A stretch of DNA of 64,000 bases. Source: Acidovorax radicis N35. GTDB lineage: Bacteria; Pseudomonadota; Gammaproteobacteria; Burkholderiales; Burkholderiaceae_C. A program made the translations under genes and the position numbers. Of the stretch, positions 16,386 through 24,730 are shown piece by piece (position 1 is the first letter of the stretch; each line of letters starts with the position of its first letter). The stretch is taken from assembly GCF_000204195.1 (NCBI RefSeq), contig NZ_AFBG01000025.1, positions 107,079 to 171,078 of the forward strand. Reading direction: 5' to 3'. The notes beneath the pieces are model-generated. The model had not been told where the DNA came from, did no database searches, and was given only the letters and a program-made list of their open reading frames with translations.

Positions 16386-17309
16386 ATGCCACTGGGTACT
16401 CTTGAGCGCAGCGCTCCCCCTTTCTTCAAACAGGGCCCTTCGGCCCTGTCGCGTTTGGCCGTCTACAGCGCACTGGCGCTGTTTCTCATGGTGGCCGATG
16501 CGCGCTTTCAGCTCACCGGGCCTTTTCGGCAGGCGGTGGCCACCGTGCTCTATCCGGTGCAATGGCTGATGCTCAAGCCCGTGGAGTTTGCGAGCCACGG
16601 TGCGGACTATTTCCAGTCGCTGCAGACCGCCCAGGAAGGGCTGGATGCCGCGCGCCAGAAGATGACCCTGATGGGCCAGCGCGCCAACCAGGCGGAACAA
16701 CTGGCCCTGGAAAACGGGCGGCTGCGACAGCTCTTGGCGCTGCGCGACCGCCTGGAAACCCCGGCGCAGGCCGCAGAGGTGATCTATGACACGGCCGACC
16801 CCTATACGCGCCGCGTGGTGATCGACCGCGGGCAGATGGGCGGCGTGATGTTGGGTGCCCCGGTGATGGACGAGGCGGGCGTGCTGGGACAGGTCACGCG
16901 GGTTTTTCCGCTCGTGAGCGAAGTCACTTTGCTGGTGGACCGCGACCAGGCCATTCCCGTGCTGAACGTTCGCACGGGCGCGCGCGGGGTGGCCTATGGC
17001 GATCCCGTGGCCGGACACGGCGGCGGCATGGAGCTGCGCTTCATGCCTGCGAATGCCGACGTGCGCGAGGATGACCTGCTGACGACCAGCGGCGTGGACG
17101 GTTTGTACCCCTCGGGCCTGCCCGTGGCGCGGGTGCTGCGGGTGGAGCGCCGGGCCGACTCCGCCTTCGCCAGGGTCTACTGCACGCCCCTGGCCCAGGT
17201 GCAGGGGGCACGCCACGTGGTGGTCCTCCAGCCCTTGGCCGAGAACGCGCTGCCGCGGCCGGAGCCCGCGCACCCCGCGCCCGCGAAACGCGGAGGGCGC
17301 CGGGGATGA
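16386..17309 (+). CDS. mreC: Rod-shape determining protein MreC
   Basis: A 307-residue bitopic membrane protein. A short cytoplasmic N-tail is followed by one transmembrane helix (about 20-42, LAVYSALALFLMVADARF) and a periplasmic coiled coil (about 75-115, LDAARQKMTLMGQRANQAEQ). Two beta-barrel lobes follow, including VIDRGQMGGVMLGAPV and DLLTTSGVDGLYPSGLPV. MreC activates PBP2-RodA in the elongasome. The gene is 129 bp downstream of mreB and 76 bp upstream of mreD, with a hairpin in the latter gap. Confidence 0.95.
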   Translation: MPLGTLERSAPPFFKQGPSALSRLAVYSALALFLMVADARFQLTGPFRQAVATVLYPVQWLMLKPVEFASHGADYFQSLQTAQEGLDAARQKMTLMGQRANQAEQLALENGRLRQLLALRDRLETPAQAAEVIYDTADPYTRRVVIDRGQMGGVMLGAPVMDEAGVLGQVTRVFPLVSEVTLLVDRDQAIPVLNVRTGARGVAYGDPVAGHGGGMELRFMPANADVREDDLLTTSGVDGLYPSGLPVARVLRVERRADSAFARVYCTPLAQVQGARHVVVLQPLAENALPRPEPAHPAPAKRGGRRG

Positions 17310-17350
17310 CGAAGTACGTGTCAAGGAGGCGGTGGCTGGACCACGGCCTG

Positions 17351-17371
17351 CGAAAGGGTGAACCCCTTTCG
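17351..17371 (+). other. RNA hairpin immediately upstream of the mreD ribosome site
   Basis: CGAAAGGG (17351-358) and CCCTTTCG (17364-371) form a perfect 8-bp stem with a 5-nt loop, followed 4 bp later by the GGGAG ribosome-binding site (17375-379) of mreD. There is no T-run, so it is not a terminator. It could tune translation or mRNA processing of mreD. The left arm could also compete with the ribosome site for the CCCTTTC arm. Confidence 0.6.
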
Positions 17372-17385
17372 AAAGGGAGCGCGCG

Positions 17386-17904
17386 ATGATCATGCCGCGC
17401 GGCGAGCCGCTGCTGCTTCCGGTCAACCCGGTATTTATTGTCGCCAGCCTGGCTGTGGGGCTGGCCATCAACATGCTGCCACTGGGCCGCATCGTCTGGA
17501 CGCCCGATGTGCTGATGGTGCTGCTGGTCTTCTGGGGCGTGCACCAGCCACTGCGCATCGGCATGGGCGTGGCGTTCCTGCTGGGTCTGTGCATGGATGT
17601 GAGCCAGTCGGCGCTGCTGGGCCAGCATGCGCTGTCCTACACCGTGCTGTCGTTTGGCGCGATTGCCATCCACCGCCGCCTGCTGTGGTTCAGTGTGCCG
17701 TCGCAGGCCTTGCAGGTGTTGCCCCTGTTTGCCCTTGCCCACGCCATCGAGCTCTTGCTGCGGATGGCGTCCGGGGGCATATTCCCGGGACTGTGGAGTT
17801 TTCTCGCGCCAGTGCTGGAGGCCCTGCTGTGGCCTCTGGCCAGCTGGGTGCTGCTGGCCCCGCAGCGACGCCCGCCCGACCGCGACCAGAACCGGCCTTT
17901 GTAG
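17386..17904 (+). CDS. mreD: Rod-shape determining protein MreD
   Basis: A 172-residue polytopic inner-membrane protein with five to six predicted helices. Typical features are the LPVNPVFIVASLAVGLAINM opening, the WTPDVLMVLLVFW segment and the GLCMDVSQSALLGQHALSY loop. It is a component of the elongasome together with MreC. ATG 17386 has GGGAG 6 bp upstream. The 98-bp gap to mrdA contains no obvious promoter. Confidence 0.93.
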   Translation: MIMPRGEPLLLPVNPVFIVASLAVGLAINMLPLGRIVWTPDVLMVLLVFWGVHQPLRIGMGVAFLLGLCMDVSQSALLGQHALSYTVLSFGAIAIHRRLLWFSVPSQALQVLPLFALAHAIELLLRMASGGIFPGLWSFLAPVLEALLWPLASWVLLAPQRRPPDRDQNRPL

Positions 17905-18002
17905 CCCATGCCTTCCTTGATGCCAGTGCGTTTTGCCAACGGTCCGTATTTGCCCGTGGACGGTAAGCACGGGCCTGCGTGTGCCCGAATGGGGGGTAGG
18001 GC

Positions 18003-19943
18003 GTGACCGAGGTGCGCAGCAGCGAAGCCGATGCGTCGCGCTTTCGGATGCGGGCGCTGGTCATCGGCGCACTGGTGTTTTTTGCGTTCTGCCTCATCGC
18101 TGCCCGGCTGGTGTATCTGCAGGTGGTCCGGCACGAAGACCTGGCGGCGCAGGCGGAGAGCAACCGGACGGCCGTCGTGCCCATCGTGCCCAACCGGGGG
18201 CTCATCCTGGACCGCAACGGCGTGGTGCTGGCCACCAACTATTCGGCCTACACGCTGGAGATCACGCCTTCGCGCGCGGGGGTGCTGGACGAGACCATCG
18301 ATGAGCTGTCCAAGGTGGTGGAGATCCAGAGCCGTGACCGCCGCCGCTTCAAGCGGCTCATGGAAGAGTCGCGCAACTTCGAGTCCCTGCCCATCCGCAC
18401 GCGCCTGACCGACCAGGAGGTTGCGCGTTTTACCGCCCAGCGCTACCGCTTCCCGGGTGTGGACATCAAGGCGCGCCTGTTCCGCAACTATCCCATGGGC
18501 GATGTCGCCAGCCATGCCATCGGCTACATCGGCCGCATCAACCAGACCGAGAAGGCGCGCATCCAGGATTCCGAGGACGAAGCCAACTACCGGGGTACGG
18601 AATACATCGGCAAGCTGGGCATCGAGCAGAGTTTCGAGTCCGCCCTGCATGGCGCCACCGGTGTCGAGCAGATGGAAACGTCGGCGGGCGGGCGGGCGGT
18701 GCGCAAGCTGTCCAGCCACGCGGCCACGCCTGGTGACAGCGTGATGCTGTCCATCGACATCAAGCTGCAAAAGCTCATTGAAGACATGTACGGCAACCGC
18801 CGGGGTGCGTTGGTGGCCATCGACCCGCGCAACGGCGAGATCCTGGCTTTGGTCAGCAAGCCCACGTTCGATCCCAATCTTTTTGTCGAGGGGATTGACG
18901 TGGAGAACTGGACGGCGCTCAACGAATCCATCGACAAGCCTCTGCTCAACCGCGCCATGCGCGGCACCTACCCGCCAGGCTCCACCTACAAGCCCTTCAT
19001 GGCGCTGGCTGCGCTGCAGCTGGGCAAGCGCTCGCCCAGCCTGGTGGTCAACGATCCGGGCTTCTACACCTTCGGCGGCCACACCTTCCGCAGCCATGAA
19101 GGTGGGCTGGGCGGGGTGGACATGCACCGCGCCATCCAGCAATCGAGCAACACCTACTTTTACTCGCTGGCGGTGGAGATGGGTGTGGATGCCATCCATG
19201 ACTTCATGAAGCCGCTGGGCCTTGGGCAGGCCACGGGCATCGACCTCAATGGCGAGGTGCGGGGCACCTTGCCCAGCACCGAGTGGAAGCGCAATGCCTA
19301 CAAGCGTCCCGAAATGAAGCGCTGGTTTCCTGGCGAAACCGTGTCGCTGGGCATTGGCCAGGGCTACAACAACTTCACCATGCTGCAGCTGGCGCTGGCG
19401 CAGGCCACGCTGGCCAACGGAGGCACCCGTTACCGGCCGCACATGGCCAAGGCCGTGAAGAATGCGGTTACGGGGGCCATCACCGAGATCCACCAGCCCC
19501 CTGGCGTAGACCTGGGTTTTCTGCCCAAGAACGTGGACATCGTGCGCAACGCCATGGTCGCCGTGAACAAGGGCGGCACCGGCACGCGCGTGTTTGCCGG
19601 GGCGCCGTACACGGCCGGTGGCAAGACCGGCACCGCCCAAGCGGTGACCATGGGGCAGAACGTCAAATACAACGCGAAGTCCCTCGAAGAACACCAACGC
19701 GACCATTCGCTGTTTACCGCCTTTGCCCCGGCCGAAAACCCCAGCATTGTGCTCGCGGCGATTGTGGAAAACGCCGGCTTCGGCGCGGCCCATGCCGCCC
19801 CCATCGCGCGCCGGGTGTTTGACTACTGGCTGCTGGGCGAATACCCCAACGAGGAAGATCTGGCTGCCGTGCAGAAAGGCCTGGCCTCAGCGCCGATTGG
19901 CAAGCCACGCAAGGCGAGCGAAGTGCAGATGATCGCTCCCTAA
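18003..19943 (+). CDS. mrdA: Penicillin-binding protein 2 (elongasome transpeptidase)
   Basis: A 646-residue class B PBP, the monofunctional transpeptidase of the rod complex. One N-terminal transmembrane helix (about 19-40) and the pedestal domain lead to the transpeptidase domain. Its motifs are SxxK in PPGSTYKPF (about residue 325), SxN in QQSSNTYFY and KTGT in GGKTGTAQ (about 540). The start is a GTG at 18003. It closes the mre operon. RodA, its usual partner glycosyltransferase, is not encoded downstream here; the next gene is a convergent exporter. Confidence 0.96.
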   Translation: MTEVRSSEADASRFRMRALVIGALVFFAFCLIAARLVYLQVVRHEDLAAQAESNRTAVVPIVPNRGLILDRNGVVLATNYSAYTLEITPSRAGVLDETIDELSKVVEIQSRDRRRFKRLMEESRNFESLPIRTRLTDQEVARFTAQRYRFPGVDIKARLFRNYPMGDVASHAIGYIGRINQTEKARIQDSEDEANYRGTEYIGKLGIEQSFESALHGATGVEQMETSAGGRAVRKLSSHAATPGDSVMLSIDIKLQKLIEDMYGNRRGALVAIDPRNGEILALVSKPTFDPNLFVEGIDVENWTALNESIDKPLLNRAMRGTYPPGSTYKPFMALAALQLGKRSPSLVVNDPGFYTFGGHTFRSHEGGLGGVDMHRAIQQSSNTYFYSLAVEMGVDAIHDFMKPLGLGQATGIDLNGEVRGTLPSTEWKRNAYKRPEMKRWFPGETVSLGIGQGYNNFTMLQLALAQATLANGGTRYRPHMAKAVKNAVTGAITEIHQPPGVDLGFLPKNVDIVRNAMVAVNKGGTGTRVFAGAPYTAGGKTGTAQAVTMGQNVKYNAKSLEEHQRDHSLFTAFAPAENPSIVLAAIVENAGFGAAHAAPIARRVFDYWLLGEYPNEEDLAAVQKGLASAPIGKPRKASEVQMIAP

Positions 19944-19949
19944 GCCATT

Positions 19950-20005
19950 GGTTTAAAAAAGATAGCTGGTAGCGCAATACAGATAAGCGCCAGGGCCTAT
20001 TTTTA
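19950..20005. repeat. AGCGCT-type hairpin repeat (family B) at a convergent junction
   Basis: AAAAAAGATAGCTGGTAGCG and ATAAGCGCCAGGGCCTATTT form the two halves of a degenerate copy between mrdA (stop 19943) and the convergent EamA gene (stop 20045). T/A tracts flank both sides. Confidence 0.7.
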
Positions 20006-20044
20006 GTAAGATTTTCGTTCCCAACCGGTCTCCGTCCCGCTCCG

Positions 20045-20941
20045 TCAGGCCCGTTGCACGGTGCCGGCCCGCCCAGCGGGCTGGATCTGGCTGAACACCA
20101 GGGCTGCCACGATCAGCGCGGCACCACCGAGCCCTGCCCAACCCAGCCTTTCGCCCAGCAGCGCCCAGGCCGTCAGCGCGGCGAACACCGGTTCCAGCCC
20201 GAACACGATGGCGCTGCGCATGGCGTCCACGCGCTGCTGGCCCCAGGCCTGCAGCGTCACCACCACCACGCTGGCGAGCAGGCCCAGATAGAGCAGCGCC
20301 AGCAAGGCATCCACAGGCAGGTCTGCCGTGGAGCGCAGCCAGTCCATGCCACCGCCCTGCGCCAGCAGCAGCGCGGTGGAGGCCAGCGCCATCACCGTGG
20401 CTTGTGCGGCGGCCATGCGCGTGGCCCGCAGCGGCTGTGCCGCCGTGCGGCGCGCACATTCCTCCAGCGCCAGGATGTACAGCGCGTAGAACACGGTGCT
20501 GGCCAGCGTCAGCGTATCGCCCAGGTTCCAGGGCTCGTTCTCATGGAACATCAGCGCCATGCCTGCACACGCCAGGGCGCACGCCGCCCACAGCCGCCAG
20601 CCATAGCGCCGGCCCAGGAAGGCCATGGCGATCAGGGGCACCACCAGCACGTTGAGCCCGGTGACAAACGCGTTGCGGTTGCTGCTGGTGCGCGCCAGCC
20701 CTTCGATCTGCAGCCAGAACGCCAGGAACAGCAGCAGGCCCAGGGCGCAACCCCAGCGCCGTTCGTGCCGCAGCATGCCGCGCCACAGCGGCGCCAGCAC
20801 CACCAGCGCGATCACAAAACGCAGCCAGATGATCTGCAGCGCATCGAGCTGCGCCGAGAGCAGTTTCATCGCCGGGAACGTGGTGCCCCACACCACTGTG
20901 ACAACCAGCAGGGCCATCAGGCCCCAACGTTCAGTACGCAT
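20045..20941 (-). CDS. EamA/DMT-superfamily permease
   Basis: A 298-residue inner-membrane protein with about ten hydrophobic helices in two tandem EamA repeats. The first opens LLVVTVVWGTTFPAMKLLS; the second carries LLYLGLLASVVVVTLQAWGQ and the GLEPVFAALTAWALLGE signature. Such proteins export metabolites, often amino acids. ATG 20941 was chosen over an upstream in-frame ATG at 21040 because the family begins here and the upstream codons lie inside a palindromic element. Substrate unknown. Confidence 0.85.
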   Translation of the reverse strand: MRTERWGLMALLVVTVVWGTTFPAMKLLSAQLDALQIIWLRFVIALVVLAPLWRGMLRHERRWGCALGLLLFLAFWLQIEGLARTSSNRNAFVTGLNVLVVPLIAMAFLGRRYGWRLWAACALACAGMALMFHENEPWNLGDTLTLASTVFYALYILALEECARRTAAQPLRATRMAAAQATVMALASTALLLAQGGGMDWLRSTADLPVDALLALLYLGLLASVVVVTLQAWGQQRVDAMRSAIVFGLEPVFAALTAWALLGERLGWAGLGGAALIVAALVFSQIQPAGRAGTVQRA

Positions 20942-20965
20942 CGGAAGAATTCCCCAAACCAATAA

Positions 20966-21234
20966 GAACCTGTTCAAAGTCTTTTTGGAGTTGCACAAGT
21001 GCCTTGCCGGGATGGGATGCAAGGCGCGGGGCGCAGCCAATAGCCCGTGCTATTGGCAAGCACCGCAACGCAGCAGACCGCCCGGCAAGGCACTTGCCCG
21101 AAGGGTTGGAGTGAAATCGGGCGATTGGAAGCCTCGTCTGCTTGCATGGGCACGAGCCCATGCGGCGCATCCGAAGCATCCACTCATCCCGATTGCACTC
21201 CAATGCGATCTCCAAAAAGACTTTGAACAGGTTC
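20966..21234. mobile_element. MITE-like structured palindromic element 1 with TAA target duplication
   Basis: The 269-bp element has perfect inverted ends (GAACCTGTTCAAAGTCTTTT... and its exact complement; 25 bp, 20966-20990 and 21210-21234). It is flanked on both sides by the triplet TAA (20963-965, 21235-237). Inside are two nested arms. CAAGTGCCTTGCCGGG (20996) pairs perfectly with 21081-21096. A 16-bp arm at 21106 pairs 15/16 with 21188-21203. Each arm contains its own small hairpin: GCCAATAGC-CCGT-GCTATTGGC and GCATGGGC-ACGA-GCCCATGC. There is no transposase frame. It fits a non-autonomous element moved by a transposase that duplicates TNA, as in some IS5-family groups (inference). Confidence 0.8.
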
Positions 21235-21295
21235 TAAGAAAAAGGGCCGCCGGTTGCCCGGCGGCCTCTGCGCTGCAGAGCGGCTCGGACGCGGG

Positions 21296-22048
21296 TCAGT
21301 GGCTGACCTGGCCCAGAAAGGCGCGAATGCGGTCGTTGGCCGGGTTGCCGAAGAACTCCTGCGGCGGCGCGTCGTGTGCGATGCGGCCCTGGTCGAAGAA
21401 CATCACCCGGTCGGCCACCTCGCGGGCAAAGCCCATTTCGTGGGTGACCACAATCATCGTCATGCCGCCGCGTGCGAGGCCGCGCATCACGTCCAGCACC
21501 TCCTTGACCATCTCGGGGTCGAGCGCCGACGTGGGCTCGTCAAACAGCATCACCTTGGGCTGCATGGCCAGCGCCCGCGCAATGGCCACGCGCTGCTGCT
21601 GCCCGCCCGACAGTTGCCAGGGGTACTTGTGTGCGTGGTCCTGCATGCCCACGCGGCGCAGCAGCTGCATGGCTTCCTCGTTAGCCTGGGCGCGCGGCGT
21701 GCGGCGAATGCGGCGGGGGGCCAGCGTCACGTTGTCCAGCACGCTCATGTGGCCGAACAGGTTGAACTGCTGGAACACCATGCCCACTTCGCAGCGCTGG
21801 CGCTGCAGCGTGCCGAGGTCGTCGCAGACCTCCACGCCGTCGATGGTGATGCGCCCGCTGTCGTGGGGCTCCAGCCGGTTGATGGCGCGCAGCAGCGTGC
21901 TCTTGCCCGAGCCCGACGCGCCGATGATGACCGTCACCTCGCCGGTGTGGAACACGGTGGAGACATCCTTGAGCACTTGGTGCGTGCCAAACGACTTGCA
22001 CACCCGTTCGGCCACGATGTAGGGCTTGGGCTGGTGGGTCGCGGTCAT
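21296..22048 (-). CDS. Polar amino-acid ABC transporter ATP-binding protein (GlnQ/HisP family)
   Basis: A 250-residue ATPase. Walker A GASGSGKST, Q-loop in EVGMVFQQFNLFGHM, signature LSGGQQQRVAIARAL, Walker B VMLFDEPTSALDP and the switch histidine in VVTHEMGFA are all intact. It energises uptake by the permease, whose stop overlaps its start by 4 bp (ATGA), and the periplasmic protein upstream. Family: type-3 (PAAT) importers for glutamine, glutamate, histidine, arginine or cystine; ligand not assignable here. Confidence 0.93.
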   Translation of the reverse strand: MTATHQPKPYIVAERVCKSFGTHQVLKDVSTVFHTGEVTVIIGASGSGKSTLLRAINRLEPHDSGRITIDGVEVCDDLGTLQRQRCEVGMVFQQFNLFGHMSVLDNVTLAPRRIRRTPRAQANEEAMQLLRRVGMQDHAHKYPWQLSGGQQQRVAIARALAMQPKVMLFDEPTSALDPEMVKEVLDVMRGLARGGMTMIVVTHEMGFAREVADRVMFFDQGRIAHDAPPQEFFGNPANDRIRAFLGQVSH

Positions 22049-22827
22049 TGGTTGCGCCCTTCCACGTCAAAGCGGTATTCCACAGCGTTGGAGATCTGCG
22101 TGACCAGCGTCGTCAGCAGCAGGTAGGTGACGGCCACCGTGGTCAGCGTGGCAATGGGCTGGAAAGTGGCCGACTGGATGCGGTTGCCCACGTTGGTCAG
22201 CTCCACCACGCCAATCGCATAGGCCAGCGATGAATCCTTGAGCAGCGCCACAAAGTTGCTCACCAGCGGCGGCAGCGAAATCTTGAACGCCTGCGGAAAC
22301 ACCACGTCCAGAAACACATGCACCCGTCCCAGGCCCAGCGCCCTGGCCGCCTCGGTCTGCCCGCGGGGCACGGCCAGCAGGCCTGCGCGCAGTGCTTCGG
22401 CGTTGTAGGCGCCCACGTTCAGCCCCAGGGCCACCACGGCCGCGGCAAAGTCGGGCAGGTTCAGCCCCGGCACCAGCACGGGCAGGGCAAAGTACACAAA
22501 CAGGATCTGCACCAAGAGCGGCGTGCCGCGGATGGCCCAGATGTACACGCCAGCAACCCAGCGCACGGCAGTCCAGCGGGCCGTGCGGGCGAGTGCCGCC
22601 GCCGTGCCCAGCACCAGGCCCACGGCACCACTGACCAGCGTGAGCCACAGCGTGGTGCGCGCACCTTCGGAAAACGCCTGGGCGTTGGGGCCGATGGGGT
22701 CGGGGAAGAACGACAGCAATTGGCCCAGCAACGAGAGGGCCAGCACCATCACCACCAGTGCAGCGACCAGCGTGGCATTGCTGCGCTGCTGTCGGGACCA
22801 GCCTTGTGGCCAAAGAGCGAGAAGCAT
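22045..22827 (-). CDS. Polar amino-acid ABC transporter permease
   Basis: A 260-residue inner-membrane permease with about five helices and the EAA coupling-loop signature (EAARALGLGRVHVFLDVVFPQ) that contacts the ATPase. The HisMQ/GlnP motif GTPLLVQILFVYFALPVL is present. A single permease gene implies a homodimeric transmembrane unit. It lies 124 bp after the binding-protein gene, across a strong hairpin, and overlaps the ATPase gene by 4 bp. Confidence 0.92.
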   Translation of the reverse strand: MLLALWPQGWSRQQRSNATLVAALVVMVLALSLLGQLLSFFPDPIGPNAQAFSEGARTTLWLTLVSGAVGLVLGTAAALARTARWTAVRWVAGVYIWAIRGTPLLVQILFVYFALPVLVPGLNLPDFAAAVVALGLNVGAYNAEALRAGLLAVPRGQTEAARALGLGRVHVFLDVVFPQAFKISLPPLVSNFVALLKDSSLAYAIGVVELTNVGNRIQSATFQPIATLTTVAVTYLLLTTLVTQISNAVEYRFDVEGRNQ

Positions 22828-22903
22828 GGATCAGACGACCGGAAGGTCTTGGTTGGAATCGGGCCAGCGGCAGGACCGGGGTGACGCCGCTAGAAACAGC
22901 AAA

Positions 22904-22934
22904 GGGTGCGCCGAGGGCCAGGCCCTGCGCACCC
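22904..22934 (-). promoter_or_regulatory. Intergenic hairpin between binding-protein and permease genes
   Basis: GGGTGCGC (22904-911) pairs with GCGCACCC (22927-934), with a further AGGGCC/GGCCCT inner pairing. On the minus strand it is followed by TTTGCTGTTTC, a weak U-rich tail. Such hairpins commonly stabilise the upstream binding-protein message and reduce read-through to the permease. Confidence 0.55.
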
Positions 22935-22951
22935 CGTCGCGTATTTTTAAC

Positions 22952-23716
22952 TCAGTTGCAGCGCACGTCTTCTTTGAAGTACTTCTTGGAGACCGTGGCG
23001 TAGCTGCCGTCGGCCAGCACTTCGGCAAACGCCTTGTTCCAGGCATCGGCCAGGTCGGTGTTGCCCTTGGCCATTGCGGGGGCGATGCGTTCGATGAACA
23101 GCATGTCGCCCAGCTTGAAACCGGCCTTGGCGTTCTTGGCGGCGGCTTCCTTGGCCACGAACTTGTCGCTGACCCACGCGTCCACGCGCTTGGAGATCAG
23201 GGCGCGCTGGGCGTCGGTGTCCTGCGGAAAGTTCTTCACTTCCTTCACGCCGCTGACCTTTTTCACTTGCTCGAGGTAGCTGGTGCCGGTCTGCACGGCC
23301 ACCACCTTGCCCGAAAGGTCCTGGGCGTTGCGGATCTTTGCGTCCATCGCCACGATGATGCCGCCCGAGCAGTAGTGGGGGTTGGCAAACGTGACAGCCT
23401 TGGAGCGCTCTTCGGTCACGCCGTGCGATGCGATCACGGCGTCCCAGCGGCTTTGGCCCAGGCCGGTCAGCAGCGCGTCAAACCCCAGGGTCTTCCATTC
23501 GAGCTTCAGGCCCATCTTCTTGACCACCAGCTCGGCCACTTCCACCTCGAAACCCGTGAGCTTGGTGCCTTCAAAGAAGTTGAACGGCGCGAACTGGCCT
23601 TCGGTGGCCACGATGATCTTGCCGTCTTTCTTGATTTCATCCAGCGTGCGGGCCTGGACGGCGAGGGCGGCGCACAGCGCCACGGCGGTGACAACGGCAG
23701 ACTTGAAAAACTTCAT
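22952..23716 (-). CDS. Periplasmic amino-acid-binding protein (SBP family 3)
   Basis: A 254-residue periplasmic receptor for the downstream importer. The signal peptide MKFFKSAVVTAVALCAALAV ends at QA-RT. The mature part shows the family-3 pattern KIIVATEGQFAPFNFFEG, the hinge segment RWDAVIASHGVTEERSKAVTF (ligand contacts) and a paired lobe with VAVQTGTSYLEQVKK. ATG 23716 was selected because it yields the signal peptide. The ligand is probably a polar amino acid but cannot be fixed by sequence alone. Confidence 0.92.
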   Translation of the reverse strand: MKFFKSAVVTAVALCAALAVQARTLDEIKKDGKIIVATEGQFAPFNFFEGTKLTGFEVEVAELVVKKMGLKLEWKTLGFDALLTGLGQSRWDAVIASHGVTEERSKAVTFANPHYCSGGIIVAMDAKIRNAQDLSGKVVAVQTGTSYLEQVKKVSGVKEVKNFPQDTDAQRALISKRVDAWVSDKFVAKEAAAKNAKAGFKLGDMLFIERIAPAMAKGNTDLADAWNKAFAEVLADGSYATVSKKYFKEDVRCN

Positions 23717-23971
23717 GGCAGGGTTCCTGTGGGGGTGGTTCAGGTACAAAAAATCCGGCATGCGGGTAGGCAGGCCGGAGCGGGTGAATGCGGGCATCGC
23801 CAACAGCGATGGGCCTCGTCATCAAACGGAAATGCGCAGAAATTATAGGACGGGCGTTCGCATTCGGGCCATGCAGGGCAACCCCGATGACCTCGGGGCG
23901 CCCTGGTGGTAGGCCTGCCCAGCTTAGCAAGCATGATGCCATCCGGGGGCACGAGCCCCTTCGGGCCTCCG

Positions 23972-24730
23972 CTAGCGCAGGAACGCGTCGTAACCCGTCT
24001 TGAGGATCAGCGTGCTCACCACCACGATGAAGATGCCACGCACGAAACCCGTGCCGTGCTTGAGCGCCAGGTGCGTGCCCAGCAGGCTGCCCACCACATT
24101 GGCGATGGCCAATGTCACCGCAAAGTGCCACCACACATGGCCCTTGGCGGCAAACAGCGCGATGGCGGCGACGTTCGTGGCGCAGTTGAGCAGCTTGGCC
24201 GAGGCCGAGGCGTTGAGGAAGTCATAGCCCAGCAGCCGCACGAACAGGAAGACAAAAAAGCTGCCGGTGCCCGGGCCGAAGAAGCCGTCATAAAAGCCGA
24301 TGAGCACGCCGATCAGGCTGGCCACCAGCACTTCGGTGCCGCCCGCAAAACGTGGGGTGTGGTGCCGCCCCAACTCCTTCTTGGCCAGCGTGTAGACCAG
24401 CACCCCCAGCAGCACCAGGGGCAGCAGCTTGCGGAGGAAATCGGCCGACATCACCGTGACAGCCCAGGCGCCGGCAAACGAGCCCGCAAAACCCGCAGCG
24501 GCGGCAGGCAACATGGCCGACCAGCGGACCTGCACGCGGCGGCTGTACTGCCAGGTGGCCATGGCCGTGCCCCACACCGAGGCGGCCTTGTTGGTGCCCA
24601 GCAGCGTGGCCGGGGGTGCCCCGGGAAAAGCCGCAAACAGCGCCGGCACCATCACCAGCCCGCCCCCACCCACGATCGCATCCACAAAACCCGCCAGCAG
24701 CGAGGCCAGGGTAATAAAAATCCATTCCAT
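23972..24730 (-). CDS. TSUP (TauE/SafE) family membrane transporter
   Basis: A 252-residue inner-membrane protein of about eight helices. The glycine-rich VDAIVGGGGLVMVPALFAAF near residues 17-36 and a second repeat GFYDGFFGPGTGSFFVFLFV mark the TauE/SafE fold. Members export sulfite, sulfoacetate or related small anions, or import taurine-derived sulfonates. It is a single-gene unit. Substrate unknown. Confidence 0.88.
   Translation of the reverse strand: MEWIFITLASLLAGFVDAIVGGGGLVMVPALFAAFPGAPPATLLGTNKAASVWGTAMATWQYSRRVQVRWSAMLPAAAAGFAGSFAGAWAVTVMSADFLRKLLPLVLLGVLVYTLAKKELGRHHTPRFAGGTEVLVASLIGVLIGFYDGFFGPGTGSFFVFLFVRLLGYDFLNASASAKLLNCATNVAAIALFAAKGHVWWHFAVTLAIANVVGSLLGTHLALKHGTGFVRGIFIVVVSTLILKTGYDAFLR

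Noticed and set aside
15105..17594. An 829-codon minus-strand frame across mreB and mreC
   Set aside because: Shadow of GC-rich coding sequence; His/Arg-rich, no domain, would oppose an essential operon.
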